Origin: Cryptomeria japonica
Taxonomy: Eukaryota; Streptophyta; Pinopsida; Cupressales; Cupressaceae
Assembly: GCF_030272615.1 (NCBI RefSeq)
Contig: NC_081415.1
Span: forward strand, 601,049,644 to 601,113,643
Length of the DNA stretch: 64,000 nucleotides
Direction: 5' to 3'
Made by a program: the position numbers and the translations under genes. Of the stretch, positions 49,972 through 61,189 are shown one piece after another (position 1 is the first letter of the stretch; each line of letters starts with the position of its first letter). A model generated the notes under the pieces. That model did not search any database and had not been told where the DNA came from. It saw nothing but the letters and a program-made list of their open reading frames with translations.

Positions 49972-50415
49972 GATTAACTGATAAACAAGAATTTTGAGAA
50001 ATACCGTCAGAATTTTGAAATTTAGGGTTTACAGCTTCGCAACACACCACTTTGGTTGCTGGATTACCGCTTGGTGTTCTTCACTTGATTGATTGACAAT
50101 ATCTTTGGATTCTTCTACAAGATTTGAAATCTCTCTAAATCGCAAGTTGAATCACCTTTTGTCACTCTGCACTTGAAAAATTCTTCACTAGAAAATTGAT
50201 AAGTGTAAATGACTTTGAAAATTCCTTTTAAATGAATTCTTCACCTACCATAATAAATGCTCCACCGCTAGGGCACAAACCCTAGTTTTGCCTTTTACCC
50301 CTTCATAATCTTCTGCCGATTGACACGTAACGTATACCGATTAAGGTCTTTTATCGATATATACCGAGGGTTCAAAATATTTCACCGATTTGTTCCCCCT
50401 AAGCTTTCCTGAAGC

Positions 50416-51669
50416 TCAGTTTGCCGGTTCAGAGACTTCCACACTAGGTGCAGAAACCAGTTCATCTTGTGACACTTCTTCAGGTTTCTTTTTCCATGTT
50501 TTATTCATTCCTGCTTGAACGGTTTCAACCTCAATCTTCCCTTCTAGAGTGACCGGTATATCATCTGATAGGTTCTTTCTCATTCTGCAGGTTCTGGCAG
50601 GGTGTCTCGGTTTGTTGCAATGATAGCATACCATTCCAGGTGTTCTCCATGGTCCATTGTTCATTCTACCATTTTTCCTCCTACATGTTTAGCAGTGTGA
50701 CCAGTACCATGACAGATCAAACAGGTTGCTCTCCAACTAGTTGCCGCTTGATAGCCACCACTACCTAACTGATGGTCATAGGCATTATACCGGTTTGGAT
50801 TCCGGTTCACAGAGGATTCAGGAAAAACTCCTTGAGTCCTTTGAGGATATCTCCCAGTGTTGTGCATAACAAACCTGCATTCAAATGCTCTATTCCCAAA
50901 CTTGTTGCATGCATAACAGTTTCCATTGAATCTATTGGATCTAGGCTTATTGTTTCAAAAATAAGGAAAGTCATTGTAGGCCTTATTTCTACACACATTA
51001 GCAGTATGTCCTTCCTTGAGACAATTAAAACAAATAGGTTTAAACTTTTGCTTACCTTTATCCTTTGATGTTGGTTTCTTCTTTGATGCTACATCTTTTG
51101 TTCCAGAGGTCTCACCTTCCTCATAACCGGAAAAACCAAGTCCAGTGGTATTCTTTACCGATTTTGCTGATTCAAGCTTTTGTTCTAGCTTAACAGTACT
51201 CCTATTGAATTTGGCAAGTATTTCCTTTGACTCAGTGAGTTCCTTGGTAATAGCAACATTGGATTCTTTCAAGGTTTAATTCTCAGAAATAGCTATGGTT
51301 AGTTCACCTTGCATTTCTTCTTTTTCCACTTTACTCTCTTGGAGATGAGCGGTAAGGGCACTGATTTCTTGCTTCAGCTTGGAAATCTCATGATCTTTGT
51401 CTTTTACTAAGTCTTCAGCTTTCCTTCAGTTCTCAATCTCTTGACACATTCTGATAGTCAGTCCTTCCAGTTCCCTTCTCAGGTTGGCATTAGATTCATT
51501 CAATTTTTCAACTTCTTCAACTAGGGCCTCCATGTCTGCTTCATTAGAAGAACTATTTTTAGTAAGCTCCATTAGTTTCTCAGCATGCTCTCTTCTTTTT
51601 GCCAGAGAGGCTTTATATTTGACTTTGAGTTCATCAAAGGCTTTCTCAGTCTGAGTGAGATGATGAGTA
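50416..51669 (-). pseudogene. Gag C-terminal part with four zinc knuckles, level 3b element
   Basis: Minus strand: a long coiled coil (EKAFDELKVKYKASLAKRRE, EEVEKLNESNANLRRELEGL), then knuckle 1 CFNCLKEGHTANVC (intact), knuckle 2 CYACNKFGNRAFEC (His replaced by Asn), knuckle 3 CLICHGTGHTAKHV (last Cys lost) and, after a frameshift, knuckle 4 CYHCNKPRHPARTC (intact). TGA near 51424 and TAA near 51277 interrupt it. The same coiled coil plus knuckle layout occurs in the plus-strand gag. The N-terminal UBN2 part is deleted. Confidence 0.78.
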
Positions 51670-51717
51670 AGGAACCACTGATTCACCCCCCCTCTCAGTG
51701 GTATTTTGTGTTCAATA
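51670..51717 (+). repeat. 5' LTR of the plus-strand copia element, last 48 bases
   Basis: AGGAACCACTGATTCACCCC to TTCAATA, matching 63202-63248. About 575 bases of LTR between piece 2 and this piece are missing, replaced by the minus-strand element. Confidence 0.85.
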
Positions 51718-51719
51718 AT

Positions 51720-51732
51720 TGGTATCAAAGCC
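51720..51732 (+). promoter_or_regulatory. Primer binding site (initiator Met tRNA type)
   Basis: TGGTATCAAAGCC, two bases after the LTR end, differs at one position from TGGTATCAGAGCC, the usual plant copia primer site complementary to the 3' end of initiator methionine tRNA. Confidence 0.85.
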
Positions 51733-51782
51733 AAGTTCTCGGTTATCTCTAAACCTTGGGTAGATTCTGGACTTTGAGCACT

Positions 51783-53369
51783 ATGGCAAGAAGTGAGTCT
51801 TCTTCCTCAAAAGCCCCCATGTTTGATGGATCTAACTATGCCTTTTGGAGCAGAAGAATGGAGACATATATTTCATCTGTTGGCTTTGATGTATGGATGT
51901 CAGTCAAGAATGGGTATGCCCTTCCTAATACTCCTCCCACTGATCTGGATGCAAAGAAGGAGTATGGAAATAATGGAAAGGCTAAACATTCCATCTTGAG
52001 TGGACTGCCCGATAATGAATTTGTCAAAGTCATGCACTGTGTTTCAGCAAAGAAAACATGGGATAAGTTGCAGAGGTTGTTTGAGGGAGATGCAAAGGTC
52101 AAGGAGGCCAAACTGCAAACTCTAAGGAGCCAACTTGAAAGCATCAAAATGAAAGATGATGAAAAAAATGCAGATTATCTTCACAGATTTGATGAAACTG
52201 TGAATGCTATTAGGGGACTTGGTGAAGAGATTGTAGATGAAAACCTCATAAAAAAGATACTTAGATCTCTCACTCCCAAATATGATACTAAAGTGTCAGC
52301 CATAGAAGAAGCCAAGGATCCAAATACTTTTACTATGGATGAACTATTTGGTTCCCTGATAGCCTATGAGATGAGAACAACCGGCGAGACTTCCTCAAGA
52401 AAAGAAGCTACCTTCAATACCACCAAAAAGGGGAAAGAAGCTATTACTCATAAAGAATCCAGTGAACACTCTGATGCTGAAGTAGCAAACTTTGTCAGGA
52501 AGCTCAAAAGAGGATTAGATCGGTACAAAGGAAAGCTACCACTTAAGTGTTTCAACTGTGGGAAGATAGGTCACTTTGCTGCAAGCTATCCTCACAAAGA
52601 AACCGGTGGAGATGAGTCAAGAGAGTTCAGAAGATCCATCGACAAAGAAAAAGAAAGGAATGACTACCAGCAAGGAAGAAGAGACTACCAGAACCAAAAC
52701 AACTTTTATACCATTGAGGATGACACAACAGATGTCAAGGATGCATCAGAAGATGATGACCATGAGAACTACAAAAAATTAAACCTTTTCATGGCATTTG
52801 ACAGACCTGCTATTGAAGATGAGGAAGAAGAGGATGTTGAGGCTGAAATGGATTTGGAGAGTGAACTTATCAATGCACTTGAAGAGCTAAGTAAAACAAG
52901 AAGAGAACTCAAGAGAGTTAAGCTTGTTGCAGTAGATGAACAAGATCTCTTGAAGCTGTCTCTGGAAGAATCCAGTCAAATCATATCTGATTTGAAGCTG
53001 CAGCTGGAAGAAACTAAGAGGATCGATGAAGCTACAACCCTTGACTTGACAAAGAAAGAAAAGGAGAATCAAGAGCTGGAAGCAAAAATAATAAAGCTCA
53101 GAAAGGAGCTTGAAGAAAGCATGGAAGAAATAAAAATAAGAAGCAAGTATGAAGGCAACACTGAAGCTTTGGATAAGATGTTAAGAAATCAAAAGCAATC
53201 CAAAGACATAGGTGGCTTAGGCTTTGAAGTTGGTCAAGGATCAACCCACAAAGGTAAATCTGACAAAGAGATAATGTTCACTTCTTCAATTGAAGGAGAA
53301 GAAAAGAAGACATTCACTGTAGGCAAGGAAACTGGAAAAAAGACGTATGCTAATGCTGTTGGAAATTGA
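51783..53369 (+). pseudogene. Copia gag (UBN2 type)
   Basis: I chose the ATG at 51783 (MARSESSSSKAPMFDGSNYA) over the one at 51756, which starts inside the leader. The frame gives 528 residues. MFDGSNYAFWSRRMETYI to RSLTPKYDTKVSAIEEA is the capsid-like UBN2 domain (about residues 12-190). A zinc knuckle CFNCGKIGHFAASY follows near residue 260, with the last cysteine replaced by tyrosine. The C-terminal half is acidic and coiled. Gag forms the particle that packages element RNA. After the TGA at 53367 the same frame continues into more knuckles and pol, so gag and pol were once one polyprotein. Confidence 0.88.
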
Positions 53370-54221
53370 CATCCAAACCGGTATACAAAAATGAACCGAA
53401 GGTCACATTTCATGCACAAATTTGCAGATCTAAGGAGGAATACCAGGATTGACCGAGAAGGATTCACCAAATTTAACAACATGAATGGAAGACCCGCAAT
53501 GAGGCCGTTCCATTTGGGACCAAGACAACACGACCGGTATGTATCAAATATTCATGGTTACTGTTACTAGTGTAATAAATTTGGGCACATAATAGTTGAC
53601 TGTAGGTTAAACAATAAACCTTCTATGAATTTTAAAAGTAGAAATTCATTTAATGCACTCCGAGATATGAATGTTGTTTGCTATCAATGCAATGGATATG
53701 GACATAAGAGTTTTGATTGTAGGAAGAACCAACCAATATCCCACAATAGCATTAAGGATGCTTCCTTTATTGAAAACATAAAATGCTATAACTGGCAAGA
53801 ATTTGGACACATAGCCAAATTATGCAGAAACAAGAAAATCAAGCAAGTAAAGGAAAATCCTGATCAAAGATCGGTATCTGAACCTGAGCAGAATACAAGA
53901 GCTGACAACAAGAAGGAAATCAAACTGGTTTGGGTTGAAAAAGAAAAGGAAAAGGCAAAATCAAGTCTCATAGTGCAGACTACCTTGCATGCTGAGAGGA
54001 AAAATCTATGGGTGGTAGATAGTGGTTGCTCAAACCACATGACTGGTGACAAAAAAAAATTGATTAATCTTGAAGATTGGAATGGTGGATCGGTAAGGTT
54101 TGGAGACAATTCCTCCATCAAAATAAAGGGAAAAGGAACACTAAGAATTGATGGAAAACTGAAGGCACATGATGTATATTATGTGGAAGGCCTCAAACAT
54201 AATCTACTAAGTGTAAGTTAG
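53370..54221 (+). pseudogene. Copia gag tail, zinc knuckles and protease
   Basis: Same frame as gag. Three knuckles: CY-stop-CNKFGHIIVDC (TAG 53568 where the sister knuckle has Gln), CYQCNGYGHKSFDC (intact), CYNWQEFGHIAKLC (second Cys now Trp). The protease active site follows: LWVVDSGCSNHMTGDKKKLI, with DSG as the aspartic protease signature, then IKGKGTLRI and VYYVEGLKHNLLSVS. It ends at TAG 54219, where copia proteins usually have Gln (LLSVSQ). The enzyme cuts the polyprotein inside the particle. Confidence 0.85.
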
Positions 54222-55347
54222 ATGTACGACAAAGGTTACAAATTCACCTTTGACTCAATCGGTTGTCAGATAAAGAAATACAGTACCGGTAAAGTGGTGG
54301 CAGAAGGAAAGAGAACTGATGGAAATGTTTACAATTTGAAGGAATACTATGAGTCAAAATGTATGTTAGGACAAGTAGATGAAAGTTGGTTGTGGCACAG
54401 AAGATTAGGCCACATAAATTTTGATAACTTGGTTGGAGTAAGAAAAAAGGGGTGTGTGAGGAATATCCCACCCATAATCAAGCCAATAAACACATTTTGT
54501 GATGAATGTGTAAAAGGCAAGCAAACAAGAGTAAGTTTCAGGACAAAGGAGCACAACACCTCAAAGCCACTTGAAATTGTGCATACAGATCTGTGTGGTC
54601 CAACTAGAACAAGAGCAATTGCTGGTGAAAGATACTTCAAGATTTTCATTGATGACTACTCAAGGATGACATGGGTCACCTTTTTGCAAGATAAATCACA
54701 AGCATTTTAAAGATTCAAGATCTTTTGAAAGATGGTGAAAAGGAAAGTGGGTACAAATTAAGATGTCTAAGATCTGACAGGGGTGGCGAGTTCACATCAA
54801 ATGAATTTGAAGATTATTGTGAAAAACATGGAATTAGAAGGCAATACTCTGCTCCTAGAACACCACCACAAAATGGTGTGGTAGAAAGGAAGAACAAGAC
54901 ATTCAAGGAGATGGACAGAACTATGTTGAATGAGGCCAGTCTGCCAGATACTTATTGGAAAGAAGTTGTTCATACTGCCGCATACACCTTGAACCGGGTT
55001 CAGTTAAGAACAAACAACAAGTTGACACCTTTGAATTATGGTATGACCGGAAGGCATCCGTCAAATACTTCAAATTTTTTGGAAGCAAATGCTTCATTAA
55101 GAAAGATATGGATGGGTTGGGAATCTTTGACTCTAGAAGTGATGAAGGCATCTTCCTTGGTTATTCGTCAACCAACAAGACCTACAAATGCTACAATAAA
55201 AGACTAAGAATAATTGTTGAAAGTGTGCATGTAAGAGTTGATGAGGATATGCACAAAGGATGTCAACCACACATTAACCGATATGATGAATCTGATTATG
55301 AAAATATTGATGTTCTGTCTGACACTGAACCTGAGGCAGCACCTTAG
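54222..55347 (+). pseudogene. Copia integrase
   Basis: GAG pre-integrase with the zinc-binding H...H...C-x2-C (LWHRRLGHINFDNL, FCDECVKGKQTR), then the catalytic core: VHTDLCGP (first Asp), FIDDYSRMTW (second Asp). After a TAA at 54708 and a frameshift come GGEFTSNEFEDYCEKHGIRR and PPQNGVVERKNKTF (Glu). A second frameshift near 55045 leads to KYFKFFGSKCFIKKD and EGIFLGYSSTNKTYKCYNK. The full DDE triad is present but split over three frames. Integrase inserts the cDNA into the genome. Confidence 0.88.
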
Positions 55348-55371
55348 AAGGTTCCTAACCGGTATGTATAG

Positions 55372-56133
55372 TTGAATCATCTGGAAGAGCAAATTCTAGG
55401 AAATAAGAGTGATGGTGTGCAGAATAGAAGAAGACTTGCCCGAAATGATGAACAAGTCAACCTATATCTCATGACTGAAGTTGAACCCAAAAATTTCATT
55501 GAGGCTAGCAAGAGACAAGAATGGATGGATTCTATAGAAGAAGAAATGCACCAGATTGAGAAGAACAAGACTTGGGAATTAGTCCCTAGACCAGAAGATA
55601 AGAACATCATTGGCACAAAGTGGGTCTACCGTAACAAAATGAATGAAGAAGGTAAGGTTGTGAGACATAAAGATAGATTAGTGTGCAAAGGATACTCTCA
55701 GGTAGAGGGGAGTGACTTTGAAGAGACATTTGCACTGGTGGCTAGATTAGAAGCAATTAGGATGTTTCTAGCTTACTCTACCTACAAGGGCTACAAAGTG
55801 TACCAAACGGATGTAAAATTTGCTTTTCTAAATGGAAATTTAGAAGAAGAAGTATACATGGAGCAACCAGAAGGATTTCTATTGCATGATGATGAAACAT
55901 TTGTATGTCGGTTAAAGAAAGCTCTGTATGGTTTAAAGCAAGCCCCCAGAGCATGGTACTCAAGATTGGATCTGTATCTAAAGGATTGGGGATTCAAAAA
56001 GGAAAGTGCTGACAACAATTTGTACATAAGGAAATATGGGAATCACATGATTATTGTGGTTGTGTATGTAGATGACATCATCTTTGGTGGCAACAAGGAT
56101 ACTCTCTGCAAAGAGTTTGCTGATCAGATGTAG
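55372..56133 (+). pseudogene. Copia reverse transcriptase, main part
   Basis: WELVPRPEDKNIIGTKWVYR, LVCKGYSQVEGSDFEETFAL, VYQTDVKFAFLNGNLEEEVY, LKKALYGLKQAPRAWYSRLD and YVDDIIFGGN (YVDD at 56065-56076) are the standard copia RT blocks, all intact. Usual DVKSAF and APVAR have become DVKFAF and ALVAR. The frame stops at TAG 56131 in DQM-stop-SKFEMSMLG, where relatives carry Gln. Confidence 0.92.
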
Positions 56134-57012
56134 TCAAAATTTGAGATGTCAATGCTTGGTTAATTGACTTACTTCCTTGGCTTGTAGATACTACAAAAAG
56201 ATAAAGGAATCTTTATCTCACAGGTCTAGTATGCAAAGGAGATGCTGAAGAAATTCCAACTGGAAGATTGCAAACCAATAAGTACTCCCATGGTGACTGG
56301 CAACAAATTAAGTAAGAATGATGAATCACCGGTAGTGGATCAGACTTTGTACAGATCCATGATAGGCAGTCTACTATACCTAATTGCTTCAAGACCTGAT
56401 ATTGTTTAGGCAGTATGCATGGTGGCCAGATTTCAAGCTACACCAAAGCAGTCACACATGAATGCTGTTAGTAGAATATTTCGGTATCTGCAAGGAATGC
56501 TCAACTATGGTTTGTGGTATCCTAAATAGGGAAATTTTATTTTGGAAGCAGACACTGATGCCGATTGGGCAAGATGCATTGATGATAGAAAGAGCACAAG
56601 CAGTGGTGCATTCTTTCTAGGCAAGCAGTTGGTCTCATGGCATAGCAAGAAGCAAGACTCAGTCTCCCTATCTACTGCCGAAGGTGAATACATTGCTACT
56701 GCTACATGTTGCTCTCAGGTGCTTTGGATAAAGCAGACTCTCAATGATATCCAAGTGGACATCACTGATCCCATTTTCATCTGGTGTGATAATTCAAGTG
56801 CAATCAACATAACAAAGAATCTGGTCATGCATTCCAAAACAAAACACATTGCAATCAAATATCATTTCCTCAGAGAGAAGGTTGAAGGACAAGAGGTAAG
56901 AATGGACTATGTTCCTACTTGAGAACAAGTGGCAAACATTTTCACCAAACCACTACTGGTAAGCACGTTTGAGTACCTTTGACACAAGTTGGGAGTTGTT
57001 TCATTTGCCTAG
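56134..57012 (+). pseudogene. Copia RT end and RNase H
   Basis: The same frame continues with stops at 56158 (TAA), 56185, 56227, 56407 and 56527 (all TAG): LTYFLGL, YAKEMLKKFQLEDCKPISTP, LYRSMIGSLLYLIASRPDIV. RNase H follows: EADTDADWARCIDDRKSTSS, KQDSVSLSTAEGEYIATATC, FIWCDNSSAINITKN and KTKHIAIKYHFLREKV, with the catalytic Asp-Glu-Asp visible. It ends NIFTKPLLVSTFEYL, the usual copia pol terminus. Confidence 0.9.
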
Positions 57013-57071
57013 TGTTAGTTTGCTCTTTTAAATTTTCTGCATCCAAAGAAAGTTTTCATTTTGTGGTCTTT

Positions 57072-57385
57072 CTTGAACTTGAACCTTGAACCTTTCAAAA
57101 AAGTGGTTCAAAGTTCAAAGTTCAAAGTTCAAAGTTGGTTTATAAAGTAATGGCTTTGTTCAATAGGGTGTCAATAGACTTTGTGATAATTGTCGTTGAA
57201 CTTGAACCTTTGAACCTTCTTTTCAATGGTTCAAGGTTCAAGGTTCAAACATGTTGTATTAAGTCTTTTGTGAGTCGCGTTCGTAAACTGTGAGTCTTTG
57301 TTTGGCTGAATGTTTTGTTCTCTAGTACAGTCTTGAACTTGAACCTCCAAACTACTTTTTAGTGGTTCAGGGTTCAAGGTTCGAG
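57072..57385. repeat. Three consecutive inverted repeats of GAACTTGAACC
   Basis: Units at 57072-57136, 57196-57250 and 57332-57385. Each begins TTGAACTTGAACCT and, after 15-25 bases, returns as its complement (GGTTCAAGGTTCAAG type). Unit 1 has four copies of AAAGTTC in its right arm. Each unit can fold into a hairpin; the period is about 125-135 bases. They lie just after pol and before the extra ORF. Confidence 0.85.
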
Positions 57386-57891
57386 GATAGATAATTTTGA
57401 AAATCAAGTAATGAAGTATCGACATATAAAGGAATATTCTGGATTTGAATGATGAACCTCAAAGGAAATGAATGATAATGACATCCGTACTAGAGATAAT
57501 CATGTTGAGGAAATATATGAAAGGAGAAGGCACATGAGAATTAATAAGGTGTTAGGATCAAATCCTTTTGGCACAATGGGCATGGATAATCTGACAGGCG
57601 GGAGTCATAAAGAGTCGTGCAGCTGACATTTCAGGTTATGTTATAAGTTTGTTTCTTTGAAAGTAAATTATTGGCTTCAGTTGTTTGTTCAAAATAGTCA
57701 GTAGGGAAGTAGTGGTGGCGGTGGTAGTTTCTTTTCTTAGCTTTGTGTGAATTTTCAATTCTGCATGAAAGGTGAGCTCAAGGTTTTTCTTTCTTCCCTG
57801 TTAAATTGCGTAAATTGAAAGATGTTGTTCATTATTTCAGTTAGTTCAATCCATTCTTCTTGCTGTGCACTTTTCCTGTTATTGAGTAAAG
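57386..57891 (+). other. Spacer between pol and extra ORF
   Basis: No coding content is visible. The sequence is AT-rich and leads to the ATG at 57892. Confidence 0.5.
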
Positions 57892-60800
57892 ATGAGACCA
57901 AAACCACCTCAGCCGGACCCAAAATCTGGTTTAGTCTATTCCCTGCCAGACATAGGAGACACCTACTTGTCGTCAATGAATTTAGAGGAATTTCATGAAA
58001 GAACACATGATTCTGCCAATACCCCATTAATGTAGAAGATTCTAGATAGTGGGTTAATTGAAGCTGCAACATTTCCCCCTGCCGTATCATGTCCAGAGTT
58101 AGTTTTAGAATGTATGAGCAGATATGACCCTGTCGAGAGGTGTATTAGGGATGTAAAGGGGAAAAGTTTGCTGGTAATTAGTCGGCAGACCATTGCTACA
58201 GTAATGAGAATTCCTGAGAAAGAACAATATGAAGACTAGATGGTTTGTAAGTCACAAGGGCTTTTCTCAGAAAAAAAGGCCTATTACCGAAGTGTTATTG
58301 CTAGGAATTGGTTGTTGAAATTCCAAAAAGGAGGTTATAGGTTGCCCATCCCATTAACCCGTGATCACATGATTCAAGAAGTAAGGGATATAATCATTCT
58401 CTTACATAGAATGCAAGGAAATCAGATTGCCTATTACTGGGAGGATTGGATGTATTTCTTTGTCCAGGTTATCTTTGGTGAGAAAAGATATATAGACTGG
58501 GCCGAGTTAATTGCAGAGAGAATGCATGAGGGCTTAAGCTGCTTTGGAAACAAGAATTTCTATATGTCTTCCTATCTTATATATTTCTTATCTTGTATAA
58601 GACAATGGACAAGTTTATTCCATGAAGTTTGGTAGAATAATATGAAAATCTATGAGTACCATCCACATTTACAGCAACATAGGGTAGCAGAAAATTATTA
58701 TAAAGTTTAAAATATTTTCCTAGGTAGGATAGTATTTGAATTGAAGGGAGATATGCATAAAAGATTGACCGAGGAAGCTATGCAGTTTATAAGTACCTAC
58801 GACGGTGTCTATATTCAGTTTTCTAGATTCACTTATCTGAGGGTTGGTGGCTTTGAAGGAGAACCCTATAAATTGCCGAGGTATGTCTTCGATCAACAGG
58901 TGCTAATGGAAGTAAGTAGACAACTTGCCCATATAGAAAAGAAATACAGAGAAAAGCATCAAACAGGAGTATCTTCCCCTATTGAACTAAAACATTACAC
59001 TTGCAATAGTGTTTCAGATGCCTTGAACCTAGAGCTAGAGTTCAAACAGTTCAATTTCAAACTGTATATTCCCCGCACTAACTTTGATATTAAAGGCTTT
59101 GCAATGACTCATCTTACAATTAGGGAACATTTTCAGCATATGTCGAGTCTAGAAGATTTCTGGGTAAACTGTGAGGATGAGTATGAGGTCCGGAGAAGAG
59201 CCCACTGAAGATTCACTGTGCAACAAGTAAGAGAGTATGGCCTAGAAATAAACACTGCTCATATTGAGGATAATGGAAAAGATTTAATGGATTCATAGTT
59301 CGTTGAAGATAAGCAACCAGAGGTAATCTCAAAGATAGATTGGGAGAAAAATGAGGAGGAAGATATTCAGACTAGAACCCTCATGGTTATACGAAGAATG
59401 AAGAAATGGCTTAAGCAACACCGATTGAGGCAAAGTCGGTAGAAGGGTTCAACTTCATCCTCTAAGAGCTTGGTTTCTAATACATTTATTCAATCTTGTG
59501 ATGCAGGTCATTTTCACAAAAGGGATAAAGGTGAGCAGAAGAGCAGGGCATTACAAAGCAAAGGGCAATTGACTCCTGTTAGAGTTACCCGCTCTAAAAC
59601 TAGGAGTAAAAGAAAATCCTCTCCTCCAGACATAGTAGTGGTTGATCTTGAAATGGATGCCCTTCAAGATAATCCAGGTTCAGAGCAACAAAATCTAGAT
59701 GATGAGGAAACCAGCAAGCAAGAACAGGAAACCTTTCAGGCAGACTCTATCATGGTAATAAGAGATGAAAAAGATGCAGGAACTGATTTTGGAAAGACTC
59801 CAGTTTCCACAGGTCCAGTCTGGTTGGATAATATGCTTGGCAGCAAGAAGAGAAACATAGTCCCCACCTCCATTCTGATAGAAGATATGGTGAGTAAGTG
59901 TCTGGGAAAGACTCCCAAAGCCAAGAAATCAAAGACTGTGTCAAAAATTGATTTTGATGTTGACAGTGGAAATTGGGTGGCAGAGATTGCACATCCATTG
60001 ACAGATGCTAAGTAGAAAATCCTATAGTTCAAGATTTTACTGTTGAAAAAGTGAACATAGGGACTGCAACTCATGCCACAGACATCCTTCATCTTGAAGC
60101 TTCAACTAAGAAGATTATCACAAGGACTTGGAAAGATGAAAGGGACAAACATCGAATGAAGGAGATGTTGCGCAGAATGGCAGAGTACATTGAGGCAATA
60201 AATAGTCTGAATCCTCAACCCTTGTCACAATTGCCTACATCATTTGATCCAAAGTCCTCGGTCAATCAGAAAACCTTGGAACAAATACAAAAATGTAGAC
60301 TGATAGCAGAGACCGTAATGGAGTGGTTGGAGCAGATGCGGAAATCTCGAGCTAAGTATTATGGGAACCTGAGTAAAGTCCATAATGGGGCAATACAAGT
60401 AATGAGGGAATTGGAGACTGAAATAAGTAATTGGAAAAATGAAGAGGTGGAATGGGCAACAAAGACTACACAGATGCGGGAAGTACAGACTTACAGAGTT
60501 ATGAAATTCCTGGTTGAGAAACCAGTGCCAAGACTGGATGATAGCATCTTGTATGTCTGCCAAAAGAACATTGAATGGAGGAATTCACTGATAAAATAGG
60601 CATATGAAGAATTCAAAAAATTGGTAGACCAACTTGCAGAGTTAACCACCTCCATGCGAAATGAGCTCTTATGCATTGGAATTAAGTGCCTAAAAAGTGA
60701 CGGGACACTAGAAACTGTCGAAGTAATAACAAAATCTTTTGAGAAGAAGATTAACTATGTGAAGGAGGGTAAAGGCTTGGTCTCAGATGACCTAACTACT

Positions 60801-60992
60801 ATGACTAAAATTGAGTCACTTCTCTTCCTGTGCATTGGACATCTGGATAGCCACTTCGATAAGGTTGCGCAGGTTCACAAGGAAAAGGAGGCGTGGAAAC
60901 AGTGTATAACACATGTGGGGCTTCCACATAAGCCTGTTATCCAACACTTCATTACGACATTTTCTGATTGGAAGAAAGAATCTGTTTCTTAG
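57892..60992 (+). pseudogene. Extra 3' ORF of the plus-strand copia element (copy B)
   Basis: It starts at the ATG at 57892 (MRPKPPQPDPKSGLVYSLPD). Blocks match the ORF at 1952-5130 in order: NLEEFHER, ILDSGLIEAATFPP with CPELVLECMSRYDP, YYWEDWMYFFVQVIFGEKRY, IDWAELIAERM, NFYMSSYLIYFLSC, MHKRLTEEAMQFISTYDGVY, GFEGEPYKLPRY and SSLEDFWVNCEDEYEVRRR. A basic linker (RVTRSKTRSKRKSSP, about 59580) and a helical C-terminus with SLNPQPLSQLP follow. In-frame stops include TAG at 58033, 58237, 58633, 60013 and 60597 and TGA at 59206; frames change several times. The position after RNase H matches envelope-like ORFs of SIRE-type elements, but I see no membrane or signal segment. Confidence 0.78.
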
Positions 60993-61063
60993 AACTGTTT
61001 CATGTTTTCTAGACAATAGAAAGAATCTGTTTCTTAGAACTGTTTCATGTTTTCTAGACAATA
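60974..61063 (+). repeat. Perfect 45-bp tandem duplication at the ORF end
   Basis: GAAAGAATCTGTTTCTTAGA... is present at 60974-61018 and again at 61019-61063 with no difference seen. The ORF stop TAG lies in the first unit. A recent slippage or repair duplication. Confidence 0.9.
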
Positions 61064-61181
61064 GGCTCTGTTTTTTGATAATGGGAAAAGACAGTTTCAT
61101 TTGGTAAATTTTGTTGAACTTCACGAGGCGGAAAGTTAGTTTTTTCGTGTTTCCCGCTTTTATTGTAAGCCTTGCTGTGGC

Positions 61182-61189
61182 TATATAAG
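61182..61189 (+). promoter_or_regulatory. TATA box upstream of the 3' LTR
   Basis: TATATAAG in GTGGCTATATAAGGGATG, about 710 bases before the 3' LTR and soon after the extra ORF. The ORF copy at 1952-5130 also has a TATA box close behind it (5274). It may be an old LTR fragment that came with the ORF, or chance. Confidence 0.4.

Larger units (their letters stand above)
45284..51669 (-). mobile_element. Minus-strand copia-type element without pol (level 3b), 5' end deleted
   Basis: Minus-strand order: gag C-terminal part (51669-50416), extra ORF (49971 to about 46400), polypurine tracts and the 3' LTR (45284-46373). No protease, integrase or RT lies between gag and the extra ORF, only 440 non-coding bases, so the family is non-autonomous. 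The 5' LTR and gag start are missing: a deletion joins its gag directly to the last 48 bases of the plus-strand element's 5' LTR at 51669/51670. Confidence 0.8.

Noticed and set aside
51720-51732. Part of a tRNA gene
   Set aside because: Only the 3' complement is present directly after an LTR end; it is a primer binding site.
51670-51734. N-terminal part of the minus-strand frame reaching 51734
   Set aside because: It reads antisense through the plus-strand LTR end and primer site; the true 3b gag ends at the junction near 51669.
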